The position numbers and the translations under genes are program-made. From Burkholderia diffusa (GTDB lineage: Bacteria > Pseudomonadota > Gammaproteobacteria > Burkholderiales > Burkholderiaceae): DNA of 64,000 nucleotides. The notes beneath the pieces are model-generated. The model did no database searches. It saw only the letters and a program-made list of their open reading frames with translations, and was not told the origin of the DNA. The DNA is taken from positions 1-64,000 of the forward strand of contig NZ_CABVPN010000009.1 of NCBI RefSeq assembly GCF_902499115.1, in the 5' to 3' direction. This document shows positions 47,064 to 56,364 of the stretch, one piece after another. Position 1 is the first letter of the stretch, and every line of letters starts with the position of its first letter.

Positions 47064-47544
47064 CGTATCCGTTGACTTCCTGAGCCCTTCCGGCCGAACG
47101 GCAAAAGGCTTCCCGGTGTGGCTACGCTTCATGATCGGGAGACTGCGTAAGGACAACGGGAGTTCGCGTCTGTGACATGCCCCAGCGTCAGCGTGCGGCC
47201 AGCTCGAGCCGGTCCGACGAAATTGGCGAGCGTCGGCTTCGCGTCCCGAGTGCGATGGTCGCGGGCCGCACCGAGAACGTTGGTGTTCCGGTGACGCAAA
47301 ACCATTTGTACCGCCCGGCAATCAACGGTACTCGCCAAGACAGCGGCTGTTCCGCAGTGCCTGACTCGATGCGGGACGTAACGTGATCTGCATCAAAGCT
47401 CGCATGCGATGTGCCACGTTTAATGTGCGAAGCGGAATCGCTCGTTTTTGAGGCTGCCATGCGCCGTGACCGACGCTGGCGTCTGCCCGCGCAGCGGCGC
47501 GCCGCCGCCTCGGCTTGGGCCGGGAAGCAATCGGGAGACTGGAC
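47064..47544. other. Intergenic region upstream of the UspA gene
   Basis: About 480 bases without a convincing gene. It contains an FNR/ANR-like box listed separately. Open frames on the minus strand here are shadows. Confidence 0.5.
47383..47396. promoter_or_regulatory. FNR/ANR-like box GTGAT-CTGC-ATCAA
   Basis: Differs from the FNR/ANR consensus TTGAT-N4-ATCAA in one position. It lies 149 bases upstream of the UspA start. Low-oxygen control of universal stress proteins is known in Burkholderia, so the site is plausible. The promoter itself was not located. Confidence 0.5.
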
Positions 47545-48366
47545 ATGCTGCGCGATGTGCTGGTGCACGTAGACGGGAGTGAGTCGGGGCGGCGCAGGGT
47601 GCAATTCGCCGTCGACTTGGCAATGAGCGTCGGTGCGCGACTGAGCGGAATACACGTGACCCCGCCGGCGGAGGTTCCGCCTCTGTACAAACCGACCCGC
47701 GTGGCGGAAGTCACTGCATATCTCTCCGCGAAGCTGGCACAGGACAGCACCGCGGCAACGGTGGCCTTCAGGGAAGAAGCCGTGGCGCGCCTTGCTGATG
47801 CATGCTGGTTCGAAGCGAAAGGCGACGTAGCCAAAGGCATCAGCGACCGAGCCCGCTACGCGGACCTCGTCATCATTGGCCAGGACGAATGGCAAGGCTC
47901 GCCCGAAACGCATCCCTTGCCGATCGCCCACTCGGTTGCCGTCCGATGCGGTCGCCCGGTCCTGGTTGTGCCTGCCGCGGCACCACCATCACTGGTCAGG
48001 GCCGCCGTTGCCTGGGACGGCAGCCGTGAATCCGTGAGGGCCGTCCACGATGCCTTGCCGCTGCTGCGGCTGTCGCGGTTGGTCCGGATCATCGCGTTCG
48101 TTTCTCCGACGGCGGAGGGCAGCGAGGACGACGCGGAAAGTCTCCTGGACCACCTGACCCGACATGCCGTCGCTGTCGATTCAGCCGTACTCCGGATCGG
48201 TTCCACGGAAGAGCATGGTTCACTGCGTGAACACATTGAGAACGGGCCATACGACTGGCTGGTGATGGGCGCTTACTCGCATCCCATGTGGATGGAGTTC
48301 ATCCTCGGTGGCGTCACTCAGTCCATTCTCCTGTCGGCGAAGATACCCGTGCTGGTTTCCCATTGA
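47545..48366 (+). CDS. Universal stress protein, tandem UspA domains
   Basis: A 273-residue protein with two Usp folds. The first starts MLRDVLVHVDGSESGRRRVQ and the second starts near residue 152 (VRAAVAWDGSRESVRAVHDA). The second contains the nucleotide-loop pattern VMGAYSHPMWMEFILGG, close to the ATP-binding G-x2-G-x9-G(S/T) motif but with changes. Cytoplasmic; members protect during energy or oxygen stress. GGGAG precedes the start. It is followed 12 bases downstream by an NRAMP-like transporter gene, so the two form one transcript. Confidence 0.9.
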   Translation: MLRDVLVHVDGSESGRRRVQFAVDLAMSVGARLSGIHVTPPAEVPPLYKPTRVAEVTAYLSAKLAQDSTAATVAFREEAVARLADACWFEAKGDVAKGISDRARYADLVIIGQDEWQGSPETHPLPIAHSVAVRCGRPVLVVPAAAPPSLVRAAVAWDGSRESVRAVHDALPLLRLSRLVRIIAFVSPTAEGSEDDAESLLDHLTRHAVAVDSAVLRIGSTEEHGSLREHIENGPYDWLVMGAYSHPMWMEFILGGVTQSILLSAKIPVLVSH

Positions 48367-48378
48367 CGAGGTGAGTGG

Positions 48379-49680
48379 ATGGACGCCAAAGGATTGCAGC
48401 GCACGGGCGTTTTTCGGGGCCTTTGGGGGCGTCTGAAGGAGCACCCGCTATCCCGGGTCGGGCCGGGGCTGATCACCGGCGTCGCCGACGATGACCCCAG
48501 CGGGATCGCCACCTATTCCCAGGCGGGTGCCCAATTCGGGCTGAACATGCTTTGGACGATGCCGCTGGCGTACCCGTTGATGGCGGCGGTTCAATCGATG
48601 TGCGCGAACCTTGGCAGGGTCACTGGAAAAGGGCTCGCGGCCAACATCAAGACCGCATTCCCGCCGAGCGTGCTGAGGAGCGTCGTGTTGCTGCTGCTCG
48701 TTGCCAACACGCTCAACATTGCTGCCGACGTTGCTGCCATGGGCGAGGTTGCGGAGCTCGTCTCCGGTGTCGATCGTCACCTCATGACGGCGTTCTTCGT
48801 GTTCGGGACGCTTCTGCTGCAGATGTTCGTTCCCTACCATCGCTACGTCTTCTTCCTGAAGTGGCTCACCGTCTCCCTGCTCGCTTACGCGGCGGTTCTC
48901 TTTACGGTTCATGTTCCGTGGGGGCAGGTTGCACTGCGCACGGTCTGGCCCAGGTTCACACCCAATGCCAGCGCCGCCGCCGTGGTGGTCGGTGTCTTTG
49001 GCACGACCATCAGCCCATACCTGTTTTTCTGGCAGGCCTCCGAAGAAGTCGAGGACATGCAGGCGAACCGCGGCAGTGCGCCGCTGGTAAGCGACGCGCG
49101 TGTCGCCGACGCGGAACTTCGACGTATCCGGTGGGATACGTGGAGCGGCATGCTGTACTCCGACGTCGCCGCCTACTTCATCATTCTTGCGACCGCCGTC
49201 ACCCTCCATGTGGCTGGCGTCACCGACATCAACACGGCGGCGCAGGCAGCTAGCGCACTGCGGCCGCTCGCCGGCGACTTTGCGTACACGCTTTTCGCGC
49301 TCGGTATTCTCGGCGTGGGGCTGATCGGTGTGCCGGTGCTGGCGGGTTCCGGCGCGTACGCCCTGTCCGAGGTGATGGGCTGGAAGGAGGGGCTCGAACG
49401 CAAGGTGGGCGATGCGCGCGGGTTCTACGGGATCATCGCCGTCAGCGTGCTTGCCGGACTCGGAATCCAGTATTCGCCAATCAGTCCGATGAAGGCCTTA
49501 TTCTGGAGCGCGGTGATCAACGGAGTGGTCGCCGTACCGCTGTTGGTCGTCATCATCATCCTCGTCTCGAAGAAATCGGTCATGGGCGCTTTCACGGCGA
49601 GTCGGCCGCTGATTGTCCTTGGCTGGATTGCGACCGCGATCATGGGGGCGGCGGCCGTGGCAATGTTCATCCCTGGCTGA
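48379..49680 (+). CDS. NRAMP-related divalent metal transporter with altered metal-site motifs
   Basis: A 433-residue transporter with about 11 helices and overall NRAMP (COG1914) layout. In helix 1 the canonical metal-binding DPGN is replaced by DDPSG (Asp39-Pro40-Ser41-Gly42). In helix 6 the canonical MPH is replaced by SPY (Ser212-Pro213-Tyr214, within GTTISPYLFFWQ). The missing methionine is the residue that selects transition metals over Mg2+ or Ca2+ in NRAMPs. Metal specificity therefore probably differs. GAGGTGA precedes the ATG, 12 bases after the UspA stop. Confidence 0.88.
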   Translation: MDAKGLQRTGVFRGLWGRLKEHPLSRVGPGLITGVADDDPSGIATYSQAGAQFGLNMLWTMPLAYPLMAAVQSMCANLGRVTGKGLAANIKTAFPPSVLRSVVLLLLVANTLNIAADVAAMGEVAELVSGVDRHLMTAFFVFGTLLLQMFVPYHRYVFFLKWLTVSLLAYAAVLFTVHVPWGQVALRTVWPRFTPNASAAAVVVGVFGTTISPYLFFWQASEEVEDMQANRGSAPLVSDARVADAELRRIRWDTWSGMLYSDVAAYFIILATAVTLHVAGVTDINTAAQAASALRPLAGDFAYTLFALGILGVGLIGVPVLAGSGAYALSEVMGWKEGLERKVGDARGFYGIIAVSVLAGLGIQYSPISPMKALFWSAVINGVVAVPLLVVIIILVSKKSVMGAFTASRPLIVLGWIATAIMGAAAVAMFIPG

Positions 49681-49814
49681 CCATGCGGTGAACGTTCGGT
49701 TCACGTTGCGACCATCGGCTTTCGCCAGCACGCGAGCCGGATCGGCAAGGGGCGGCACGATGCGACGCGACGGCCGTCGGACGGACGGCGCGTCACGTGC
49801 GCCCGCACGATGCC

Positions 49815-50513
49815 TTACGGCTTGGCCCCCATCACGAACTCGAACGTCGCCACGCCGTCGACGCCACCGGTCACGCGGTCGCCCGGCTGCAGCGCGCCGA
49901 CACCGGCCGGCGTGCCTGTGAAGATCAGGTCGCCGGCCTTCAGCTCGACCGAGCGCGACACGTACGCGATCACGTCCGGCACGGCCCAGATCATGTCCGC
50001 GAGATCGCCTTGCTGGCGCGTTTCGCCGTTGACCGCGAGCCAGATCCGGCCGCTTGCCGGGTGGCCGGTCGCGGTCGCCGCGCGCAGCGCGGTCACGGGA
50101 CCCGACGCATCGAAGCCCTTCGCCCAGTCCCACGGCCGGCTCAGCTTCTTCGCCTCGGCCTGCAGGTCGCGGCGCGTGAGGTCGACGCCGACGCCGTAAC
50201 CCCACACGTGCGACAGCGCGTCGGCCGGGTCGATCGACCGGCCGTCCTTGCCGATCGCGACGACCAGCTCGATTTCGTGATGGAGGTCGCTGGTCAGCGG
50301 CGGATAGGGGACGGTGCCGGCGGCCGGGACGATCGCGTCGGCCGGCTTCGTGAAGAAGAACGGCGGTTCGCGGTCGGGATCGGCGCCCATTTCGCGTGCG
50401 TGGTCGGCGTAGTTGCGGCCGACGCAGAAGACGCGGCGCACCGGAAAGCGCGCGGACGACTGTTCGACTTCGACGGAAGGACGCTCGGAAGCGTCGATGA
50501 CGTATGCGGACAT
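49815..50513 (-). CDS. Fumarylacetoacetate hydrolase family protein, fumarylpyruvate hydrolase-like
   Basis: A 232-residue enzyme of the FAH superfamily. Metal-binding acidic residues are in LHHEIELVVAIGKDG and GYGVGVDLTRRDLQ; FCVGRNYADHAREMG and FTGTPAGVGALQPGD are the family signatures. The pattern best fits fumarylpyruvate hydrolase (NagK), last step of the gentisate pathway, but related activities are possible. No gentisate dioxygenase gene is beside it. The start at 50513 gives the expected N-terminus; the open frame continues to 50621 without support. Confidence 0.88.
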   Translation of the reverse strand: MSAYVIDASERPSVEVEQSSARFPVRRVFCVGRNYADHAREMGADPDREPPFFFTKPADAIVPAAGTVPYPPLTSDLHHEIELVVAIGKDGRSIDPADALSHVWGYGVGVDLTRRDLQAEAKKLSRPWDWAKGFDASGPVTALRAATATGHPASGRIWLAVNGETRQQGDLADMIWAVPDVIAYVSRSVELKAGDLIFTGTPAGVGALQPGDRVTGGVDGVATFEFVMGAKP

Positions 50514-50642
50514 CGGATGGCCTCGTTCGATCAAAAGACGGATGCCGTCGCCCGCGCAATGCACCACGGGCCGGCATGCATGGAACGATACCTGACGCAT
50601 GCGCGCCCGGATGCGACGCAACTGCGTTTTAACCGGACAAAT

Positions 50643-51584
50643 CTACGCGTCGCTGCCTGCCGGCGCGTCGTCGTCAGCCGGCAGCGCGGCGTTCGCGTCC
50701 CGGTACGCCTTCGGCGACACGCCGACCCGCGCGCGGAAGCGCCGCGCGAAATACCCTTCGTCGCGAAAGCCGACGGAGCGCGCGATGTCGGCGATGCGCC
50801 GGCTCGTATGCGCGAGCAGCGATTGCGCGAGCGCGATCCGGCGCTCGGTCACGAGATCGGTGAAGGTGCTGCCGGTTTCCTTGCGCACCAGGTGTGCGAG
50901 GTAGTTCGGCGACAGAAAGGCGGCCTCGGCGGTGGCGGCGAGCGTCAGGTCCTCGCGGGTCAGGTTCGCGCGCACGTGGCGCATCACGCGCGCGAGCGCG
51001 TCGCGCCGGCCCGCGCGCTGGGCGCCGCGCTGCGCGAGCTTGTCGAGCGCGCCCGCGTATTGCGTGCAAACGAGCCCGATCAGCTGCAGCAGATAGCCGC
51101 GCAGCAACGTGCTTGAACCGAAAGTGCGCACGCGGTCGGCATCGAGCATGCACAGCGCGAGGCGGCGCGCCTCGTCGAAGGCGTCGCCGGTCAGGATGAA
51201 GTCGAGGTGTTCCTGGAAGCGGAACGGCGTCAGCTCGGGAAAGCGGTGCGCGGGGACATCCTCGAGATCGAGCGGATCGACGTCGAGATCGGCGCGCAGG
51301 AACGCCTGGCTGAAGTTGATCACGATGAAGTGCGCGCCTTCCGGATGCGGAATCAGGTGCTCGCGGTGCGGCAGCACGAACGCGAGCGCGCCGCGCGGAA
51401 ACGGCCGCGTGACGCCGCCGATCCGCTGTTCGGTGTCGCCGCCGAGATTGAACTGGATCTGGAAATACGCGTGCCGGTGCGGCTCGGTGATCGCCTGGCG
51501 CGACGCCTGGTCGCGGATGTAGAAATCGAGCCGGTCGCTGCGTTCGGGCATCCCGTACAGGCGCGGCGGGGCGGTGGAGGGCAT
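50643..51584 (-). CDS. AraC family transcriptional regulator
   Basis: A 313-residue regulator with an N-terminal cupin-like effector domain (HRHAYFQIQFNLGGDTEQRI, RGALAFVLPHREHLIPHPEG) and a C-terminal pair of helix-turn-helix motifs (LTLAATAEAAFLSPNYLAHL, IADIARSVGFRDEGYFARRF). It lies upstream of the fumarylpyruvate-hydrolase-like gene on the same strand and may control it. The start at 51584 is chosen because the upstream extension to 51710 looks non-coding. Confidence 0.9.
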   Translation of the reverse strand: MPSTAPPRLYGMPERSDRLDFYIRDQASRQAITEPHRHAYFQIQFNLGGDTEQRIGGVTRPFPRGALAFVLPHREHLIPHPEGAHFIVINFSQAFLRADLDVDPLDLEDVPAHRFPELTPFRFQEHLDFILTGDAFDEARRLALCMLDADRVRTFGSSTLLRGYLLQLIGLVCTQYAGALDKLAQRGAQRAGRRDALARVMRHVRANLTREDLTLAATAEAAFLSPNYLAHLVRKETGSTFTDLVTERRIALAQSLLAHTSRRIADIARSVGFRDEGYFARRFRARVGVSPKAYRDANAALPADDDAPAGSDA

Positions 51585-51710
51585 GAAGGATTCTGCTGTT
51601 CGTGACGCGGTTGAGCCGCGATGGTACAGCGAACCGGGCGCGGCCGGAATCCGTGGGCGCGATCCGCGCAGGCCGGCCGTGCGGTGTGCGCCCGCCCGGC
51701 CACAGGGCAA

Positions 51711-52493
51711 TCAGGCGGCCGGATGAAAGCCCAGGTAGCGGCAGCGCGTGCCGGCCTCGTCGGTCGCGAGCTGGCTGGATGCGCCGACCGATCGGAGCGT
51801 GTCGTCGGTCGCGCGACGATTCGTGAGCAGCGTCCACGCCGTCGGGGCGGGCTCGCCGGCGGCCGTCGCGCGCGCATCGTCGAGCGTGCTCAGCGCGGCC
51901 AGCAGGCTGTCGGCGGGCGGCGCATGAATCGCGAAGCCTTCGTTCGCGACGGCTGCCGTATCGATGCCGAGCGCCGCGCACAGTCGCGCGCGCAACGGCG
52001 TCTCGGCCTCGCTCGCGGCCCGCGCGCGCGCGATGTCTTCGCGCGTGTGCGCATCGATGATCGTGCCGCCGCGGGTGAGCGGCGCCTGCTGCCATGCGTC
52101 GGGCGGGCACTGCTTGCCGTCCGGCAGCAGCGGTACGAACGGATTGACCTCGGCCGGGTAGATCCGGCACACCAGCGGCCGTTCGTCGTAGATCCCGCAG
52201 CGCAGGTCGTCGAGCAGATTCGGGCACGGCCCGGCATGGGACGCGGTGAGCAGGGTGGTGACGCGTACCGGCAGCGAGCCGCTGAGCGCGGGCGACGAAC
52301 GTGCCCGCTTGTACGCGGCGAACGCGTCGTCGGGGGCCGGTTCGACGGGCCATGGCATGGCGTCGCACAACAGCTCCACGTGGCCACCGCGCCGCAGCCA
52401 TGCGGTGGCCTCGGCGACGGTCAGCGGAATGCGCAGGTCGTGGCAGCAACGGCCGCAGCCGGTGCATGAAAAGTCGATGTCGTTCTGAGTCAT
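51711..52493 (-). CDS. YkgJ family cysteine cluster protein
   Basis: A 260-residue protein with the YkgJ zinc or iron-binding cluster: CTGCGRCCHDLRIPL at the N-terminus, and CPNLLDDLRCGIYDERPLVC in the middle. Longer than typical YkgJ (about 110), with a C-terminal extension of unknown role. The molecular function of the family is not established. It is 31 bases downstream of the glycosylase-family gene, so possibly co-transcribed with it. Confidence 0.85.
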   Translation of the reverse strand: MTQNDIDFSCTGCGRCCHDLRIPLTVAEATAWLRRGGHVELLCDAMPWPVEPAPDDAFAAYKRARSSPALSGSLPVRVTTLLTASHAGPCPNLLDDLRCGIYDERPLVCRIYPAEVNPFVPLLPDGKQCPPDAWQQAPLTRGGTIIDAHTREDIARARAASEAETPLRARLCAALGIDTAAVANEGFAIHAPPADSLLAALSTLDDARATAAGEPAPTAWTLLTNRRATDDTLRSVGASSQLATDEAGTRCRYLGFHPAA

Positions 52494-52524
52494 TCGGATA
52501 GGGAGTGGGATGCGACCGGCTTCG

Positions 52525-53124
52525 TCAGCCGGCGATCAGCGGCGCGACGCGCCGGCGCAGTTCGGGCACGATCTCGGCGTCGAACCACGGATGGTGCTTG
52601 AACCACGCCTGGTTGCGCGGCGACGGATGCGGCAGCGGCAACACGTCGCGGCCATAGTCGCGCCATGCCTGCACGGTGTCGGTCAGCGTCGCCTTGCGCG
52701 TGTCGCGCAGGAAATGCCGCTGCGCGTACTGGCCGACCAGCAGCGTCAGCCGGATCGACGGCAATTCGGCGAGCAGCCGGTCGATCCACAGCGGTGCGCA
52801 TTCGGGGCGCGGCGGGTTGTCGCCGCTCGCGCCGCGGCCCGGGTAGCAGAAGCCCATCGGCACGATCGCGAAGCGTGTCTCGTCGTAGAACGTGTCGGCG
52901 TCGACGCCGAGCCAGTCACGCAGCCGCTTGCCGCTCGCATCGTCCCACGGGATGCCGCTCGCATGGACGCGGGCGCCGGGCGCCTGCCCGACGATCAGGA
53001 TGCAAGCGTCGCGATGCGCGCGCACGACGGGGCGCGGGCCGAGCGGCAGGTCGGCTTCGCAGGCGCGGCACGCGCGGATTTCGGTGAGCAGCACGTCGAG
53101 CGGCGTGCGCATTCGTTTCGGCAT
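52525..53124 (-). CDS. Uracil-DNA glycosylase family protein
   Basis: A 199-residue member of the UDG superfamily. The N-terminal cysteine pair ACRACEADLPLG, the water-activating loop VGQAPGARVHASGIPWDD and the C-terminal LPHPSPRNQAWFKHHP match the unusual family that lacks clear catalytic assignment in many genomes. Whether it excises uracil is not shown. The second glycosylase of this window after the Mug-type gene at 36544. Confidence 0.85.
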   Translation of the reverse strand: MPKRMRTPLDVLLTEIRACRACEADLPLGPRPVVRAHRDACILIVGQAPGARVHASGIPWDDASGKRLRDWLGVDADTFYDETRFAIVPMGFCYPGRGASGDNPPRPECAPLWIDRLLAELPSIRLTLLVGQYAQRHFLRDTRKATLTDTVQAWRDYGRDVLPLPHPSPRNQAWFKHHPWFDAEIVPELRRRVAPLIAG

Positions 53125-53269
53125 CGATTATGAACGGGGACGGATCGGCGGCACGAACGCAGGTGCGTCCATGCCGCGCGGCGCGCCGGCGCGGACCGGC
53201 GCATCGCGTCAGGCGTTCCGCGGGGCACGGCATGGCGTTGCGCGGCGGCCCCGGCACCCCGTGCCGGGA

Positions 53270-54322
53270 TCACCCGCCCGCCGCATCGCCTTCGGCAACC
53301 GCAGCATCATACAACGCCGTCTGCGCGATCGCCGCGGCGATTGCCGCGTCGTCCTGCGTGCCGTCGAGCATGCCCCAGCGCCGGTATTGCAACAGGAACC
53401 AGCGGCCTTCCTGCGGATCCGGCCGGTTCACGGCGCCGCCGTCGTGGAAACGGATCGGCAGCGGCGGCTGCGCGAATGGCCCCGCGCCGTAGTCGCCGAG
53501 CAGGCGCGGCGCGATCAGCCGGGCCGGCACGCCGAGCGCGTCGGGTGACGCGAGCCAGTCGGCCGCGTCGCGACGGTGCGCGGCATCGTCGAGCCACGCG
53601 CACGCATCGACGAGCGTGCGGATCAGTGCGCGCGCGGTGGCGGGATACAGCGCGACGAAATCGCGCCGGGTCGCGAGCACCTTCTCCGGATGATCGGGCC
53701 AGACCTCGCTGGTGACGGCGACGGTCCGGCCCGCGCCGCATGCTTCGGCCACCGCGTGCCACGGCTCACCCGCGCAGAAGCCGTCGAGCTCGCCGCTCGC
53801 GAGCGCCGCGACCATCTCGGGCGGCGGAATCACGACGCTGCGCACGTCGCGCAGCGGATCGACGCCGTGTGACGCGAGCCAGTGGTTCAGCCACATCGCA
53901 TGCGTGCCGGTCGGGAAGGTCTGCGCGAGCAGCGGCTTGCGGCCGAGTGTCGCGAGCGCCGCGCGGACGTCGCCGCTTGCGCGGTACGCGTCGGCGAGGC
54001 CGCGGGCGAACGTGATCGCCTGTCCGTTGCGATTCAGCACCATCAGCGCGGCCATGTCGGTCTGCGGGCCGCCGATGCCGACCTGCAGCCCGCACACGAG
54101 CCCGTACAGCGCGTGCGCGGCGTCGAGTTCGCCGGTCAGCAGCTTGTCGCGCACGGCGGCCCAGGATGGCTGGCGGCACAGCTCCAGCGTCAGGCCGTGG
54201 CGTGCGCCGAGATTCAGGTGCTGCGCGACGATCAGCGGGGCGGCGTCGCTGAGCGCGACGAACCCGAGGCGAAGATGCGCGCGTTCCGGCGCGGGGGGAG
54301 GCGAAGGTTTCATGGCATTCAT
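53270..54322 (-). CDS. nasS: NasS-type nitrate sensor (NrtA/CmpA-like, cytoplasmic)
   Basis: A 350-residue protein of the NrtA/CmpA nitrate-binding family (LRLGFVALSDAAPLIVAQHL, GVCGLQVGIGG-like loop as VCGLQVGIGGPQTD, PTGTHAMWLNHWLASHGVDP, DGFCAGEPWHAVAEACGAGR). There is no signal peptide, so unlike NrtA it stays in the cytoplasm, as expected for NasS. NasS binds NasT until nitrate or nitrite releases it. Its ATG overlaps the nasT stop (ATGA), so the pair is translated together. The target leader is upstream of the nitrate transporter gene at 56530. Confidence 0.9.
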   Translation of the reverse strand: MNAMKPSPPPAPERAHLRLGFVALSDAAPLIVAQHLNLGARHGLTLELCRQPSWAAVRDKLLTGELDAAHALYGLVCGLQVGIGGPQTDMAALMVLNRNGQAITFARGLADAYRASGDVRAALATLGRKPLLAQTFPTGTHAMWLNHWLASHGVDPLRDVRSVVIPPPEMVAALASGELDGFCAGEPWHAVAEACGAGRTVAVTSEVWPDHPEKVLATRRDFVALYPATARALIRTLVDACAWLDDAAHRRDAADWLASPDALGVPARLIAPRLLGDYGAGPFAQPPLPIRFHDGGAVNRPDPQEGRWFLLQYRRWGMLDGTQDDAAIAAAIAQTALYDAAVAEGDAAGG

Positions 54323-54915
54323 GACGGGTGGGTCGCATCGAGCAGCTGCCGCGCGATGTCGACGATGCGCTGGCCCTGATCCATCGCGCGCTTGCGCAGC
54401 AACGCATACGCATCGTGCTCGGACAGTCTGCGCTGATCCATCAGCAGGCGCTTCGCGCGATCGATCAGCTTGCGTTCGGCGAGCTCGCGCTCGACATCGG
54501 CGAGCCGGCGGCGCAATGCATCGTCGTGCGAGAAGCGCGCGAGCGCGACTTCGAGGATCGGCGCGAGGCGCTCGGCCGACAGGCCTTCGACGAGATACGC
54601 GCTGACGCCGGCGCCGACCGCCGCGTGAATCAGCGCCTGGTCGGCATCGTGGCTGAACATCAGCACGGGGCGCGGCGCGGTCGCGTGCATCACGGCCAGT
54701 TGCTCGAGCGTGTCGCGCGACGGCGAATCGGTATCGATGATCACGACGTCGGGGCGCTGCTCCTCGACGGCGGCGGGCAGGCGCGCGGGCGTCGCGACGT
54801 CGTTGAGCATCTCGTAGCCGAGGCGCGCGAGCGCGTCGCCGAGTTCGCCGATCGGCTTGTCGGTGTCGGTGACGAGCAGCACGCGCAGGCGCAAGGGTGG
54901 AGCAGGCGTACTCAT
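54319..54915 (-). CDS. nasT: NasT-type ANTAR antiterminator
   Basis: A 198-residue protein with a receiver-like N-terminal domain (LRVLLVTDTDKPIGELGDAL, DVVIIDTDSPSRDTLEQL) and a C-terminal ANTAR RNA-binding domain (AERKLIDRAKRLLMDQRRLS, EHDAYALLRKRAMDQGQRIV). NasT binds a pair of stem-loops in the leader of nitrate assimilation mRNAs and prevents termination. It is controlled by NasS, encoded next with an ATGA overlap. The nitrate operon with a leader terminator at 56459-56514 lies on the opposite strand, the expected target. Confidence 0.93.
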   Translation of the reverse strand: MSTPAPPLRLRVLLVTDTDKPIGELGDALARLGYEMLNDVATPARLPAAVEEQRPDVVIIDTDSPSRDTLEQLAVMHATAPRPVLMFSHDADQALIHAAVGAGVSAYLVEGLSAERLAPILEVALARFSHDDALRRRLADVERELAERKLIDRAKRLLMDQRRLSEHDAYALLRKRAMDQGQRIVDIARQLLDATHPS

Positions 54916-55080
54916 GAGGCAAACGGCGGCGGCAAAATCGCGGCGCGATACGCGGATCGGGCGCAGTGGCCCCGTGCGGACATCGCGTCGGCACCGCGTG
55001 CGGCGCTCTGGCGGCCGGTGCGAGGCGCGCCGCTGCTTTCATGATAGGTGGGCGGCCGGTGCCGCGTGGTGTCACGCATG

Positions 55081-55851
55081 CTACGCGGCCCGGGACAAGG
55101 TCGTTTCGATCGCGGCACCTGCGTGTGGCACATCGTGCACGGCCGCTTCCCCGATCGCGCCGCCGACGAGGATCACGGCCGGGCTGCCGAGCCGCGCTGC
55201 CTCGATACCGCGCGCGAGATTGCCGAGCGTGCCGGTCCAGCGGCGTTCGTCGGGCGTGCCGGCCCATTGCACGGCCGCCGCCGGCGTCGATGCGGGCAAT
55301 GCGGCGAGCAGGCCCGCCGCGATGCTGTCGACGCGGCTCATGCCCATGTAGATCGCGAGCGTGGTGCCGGTTGCCGCAAGTGCCGCCCAGTCGGGCTCGC
55401 CGTGGTCCTGGCGGTGTGCGGTAACGAACGTGACGCCCTGGCAGTGCTCGCGGTGCGTGAGCGAGATGCCGAGGCTCGCGGCCGCCGCGAATCCCGACGA
55501 GATGCCGTTGACGATGTCGACCGGAATCCCGGCGGCGCGCAGCGTCGCGAGCTCTTCGCCGGCGCGGCCGAACAGCAGCGCGTCGCCGCCCTTGACGCGC
55601 ACGACGTGCGCGCCGCGCAGCGCATGGCGGCGCATCAGTTTCTCGATGAATGCCTGCGGCGTGGAGCGGCAGCCGCCGCGCTTGCCGACGCGGATCACGC
55701 GCGCGTGCGGCGCGAGTTCGACGATGCCGGGCGCGACGAGATCGTCGAGCAGCAGCACGTCGGCGGCCGCCAGCGCCTTCACGGCCTTCAGCGTAAGGAG
55801 ATCGGGATCGCCGGGGCCGGCGCCCAGCAGCGTGACTTTACCAGTCGTCAT
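55081..55851 (-). CDS. cobA: Uroporphyrinogen-III C-methyltransferase
   Basis: A 256-residue SAM-dependent methyltransferase that converts uroporphyrinogen III to precorrin-2. Motifs: KVTLLGAGPGDPDLLTLKAV at the N-terminus, VIRVGKRGGCRSTPQAFIEK, VRVKGGDALLFGRAGEELA and VDIVNGISSGFAAAASLGIS, all in the order of the SUMT family. It supplies the precursor for siroheme, the cofactor of NirB encoded on the opposite strand nearby. Usual length for stand-alone CobA; no CysG-like oxidase domain. The start at 55851 fits the family. Confidence 0.94.
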   Translation of the reverse strand: MTTGKVTLLGAGPGDPDLLTLKAVKALAAADVLLLDDLVAPGIVELAPHARVIRVGKRGGCRSTPQAFIEKLMRRHALRGAHVVRVKGGDALLFGRAGEELATLRAAGIPVDIVNGISSGFAAAASLGISLTHREHCQGVTFVTAHRQDHGEPDWAALAATGTTLAIYMGMSRVDSIAAGLLAALPASTPAAAVQWAGTPDERRWTGTLGNLARGIEAARLGSPAVILVGGAIGEAAVHDVPHAGAAIETTLSRAA

Positions 55852-56248
55852 GTCGTATTCCAGTGCCGCGTGCGTGCGGCGATCGATAACGCGTTGTTGC
55901 TTGCGGCGGCGGCGGGCGGTCGAAGCGACCACGGCATCCGGCCGTGCCGAACACGGGGGACGTCGTTGTCCTGGTCTGCTGCGCCCGCCTGCGACGGCGG
56001 GCCTGACTTGCGGGGACTGCCCACCGGCGCCGTTGCCGGTGTAGACAGGATTCAGCAATATCCGGGCCAACCTGAGCGAGCCTGGCGGCGAGCGGGGCGA
56101 TATGCACGGCGATATGCGCTGCATGGCGCGCCACGATGGATGCCGACCCGCATACGGCCGGGGGACAGCGGCGCACGCGATGCCGTATCGGCGTGCATCG
56201 CGCCCCGTCAGCGCGCACCGCGATGTCGCACGGCGACAGTGCTGCAGC
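55852..56248. other. Intergenic region between cobA and the nitrate operon promoter
   Basis: About 400 bases. GC-rich, without a convincing gene or clear motif, upstream of the NtrC-like site. May contain the cobA promoter. Confidence 0.5.
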
Positions 56249-56263
56249 GCACCACATCTGTGC
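56249..56263 (+). promoter_or_regulatory. NtrC-like binding site GCAC-N7-GTGC
   Basis: GCACCACATCTGTGC matches the NtrC pattern GCAC-C-N5-G-GTGC with one mismatch. It lies about 100 bases upstream of the sigma-54 promoter, the usual enhancer distance. A weaker second site, GCACCGCAGCGATGC, is at 56294-56308. Confidence 0.6.
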
Positions 56264-56364
56264 CTGGTTGCATCCCGACGCGTCGTGCACGGCGCACCGC
56301 AGCGATGCGTGCGACGGCCGGCGAGCCTTGTGCGGCGGGGCCGCGAGCGCGATTCGGGCCGACA

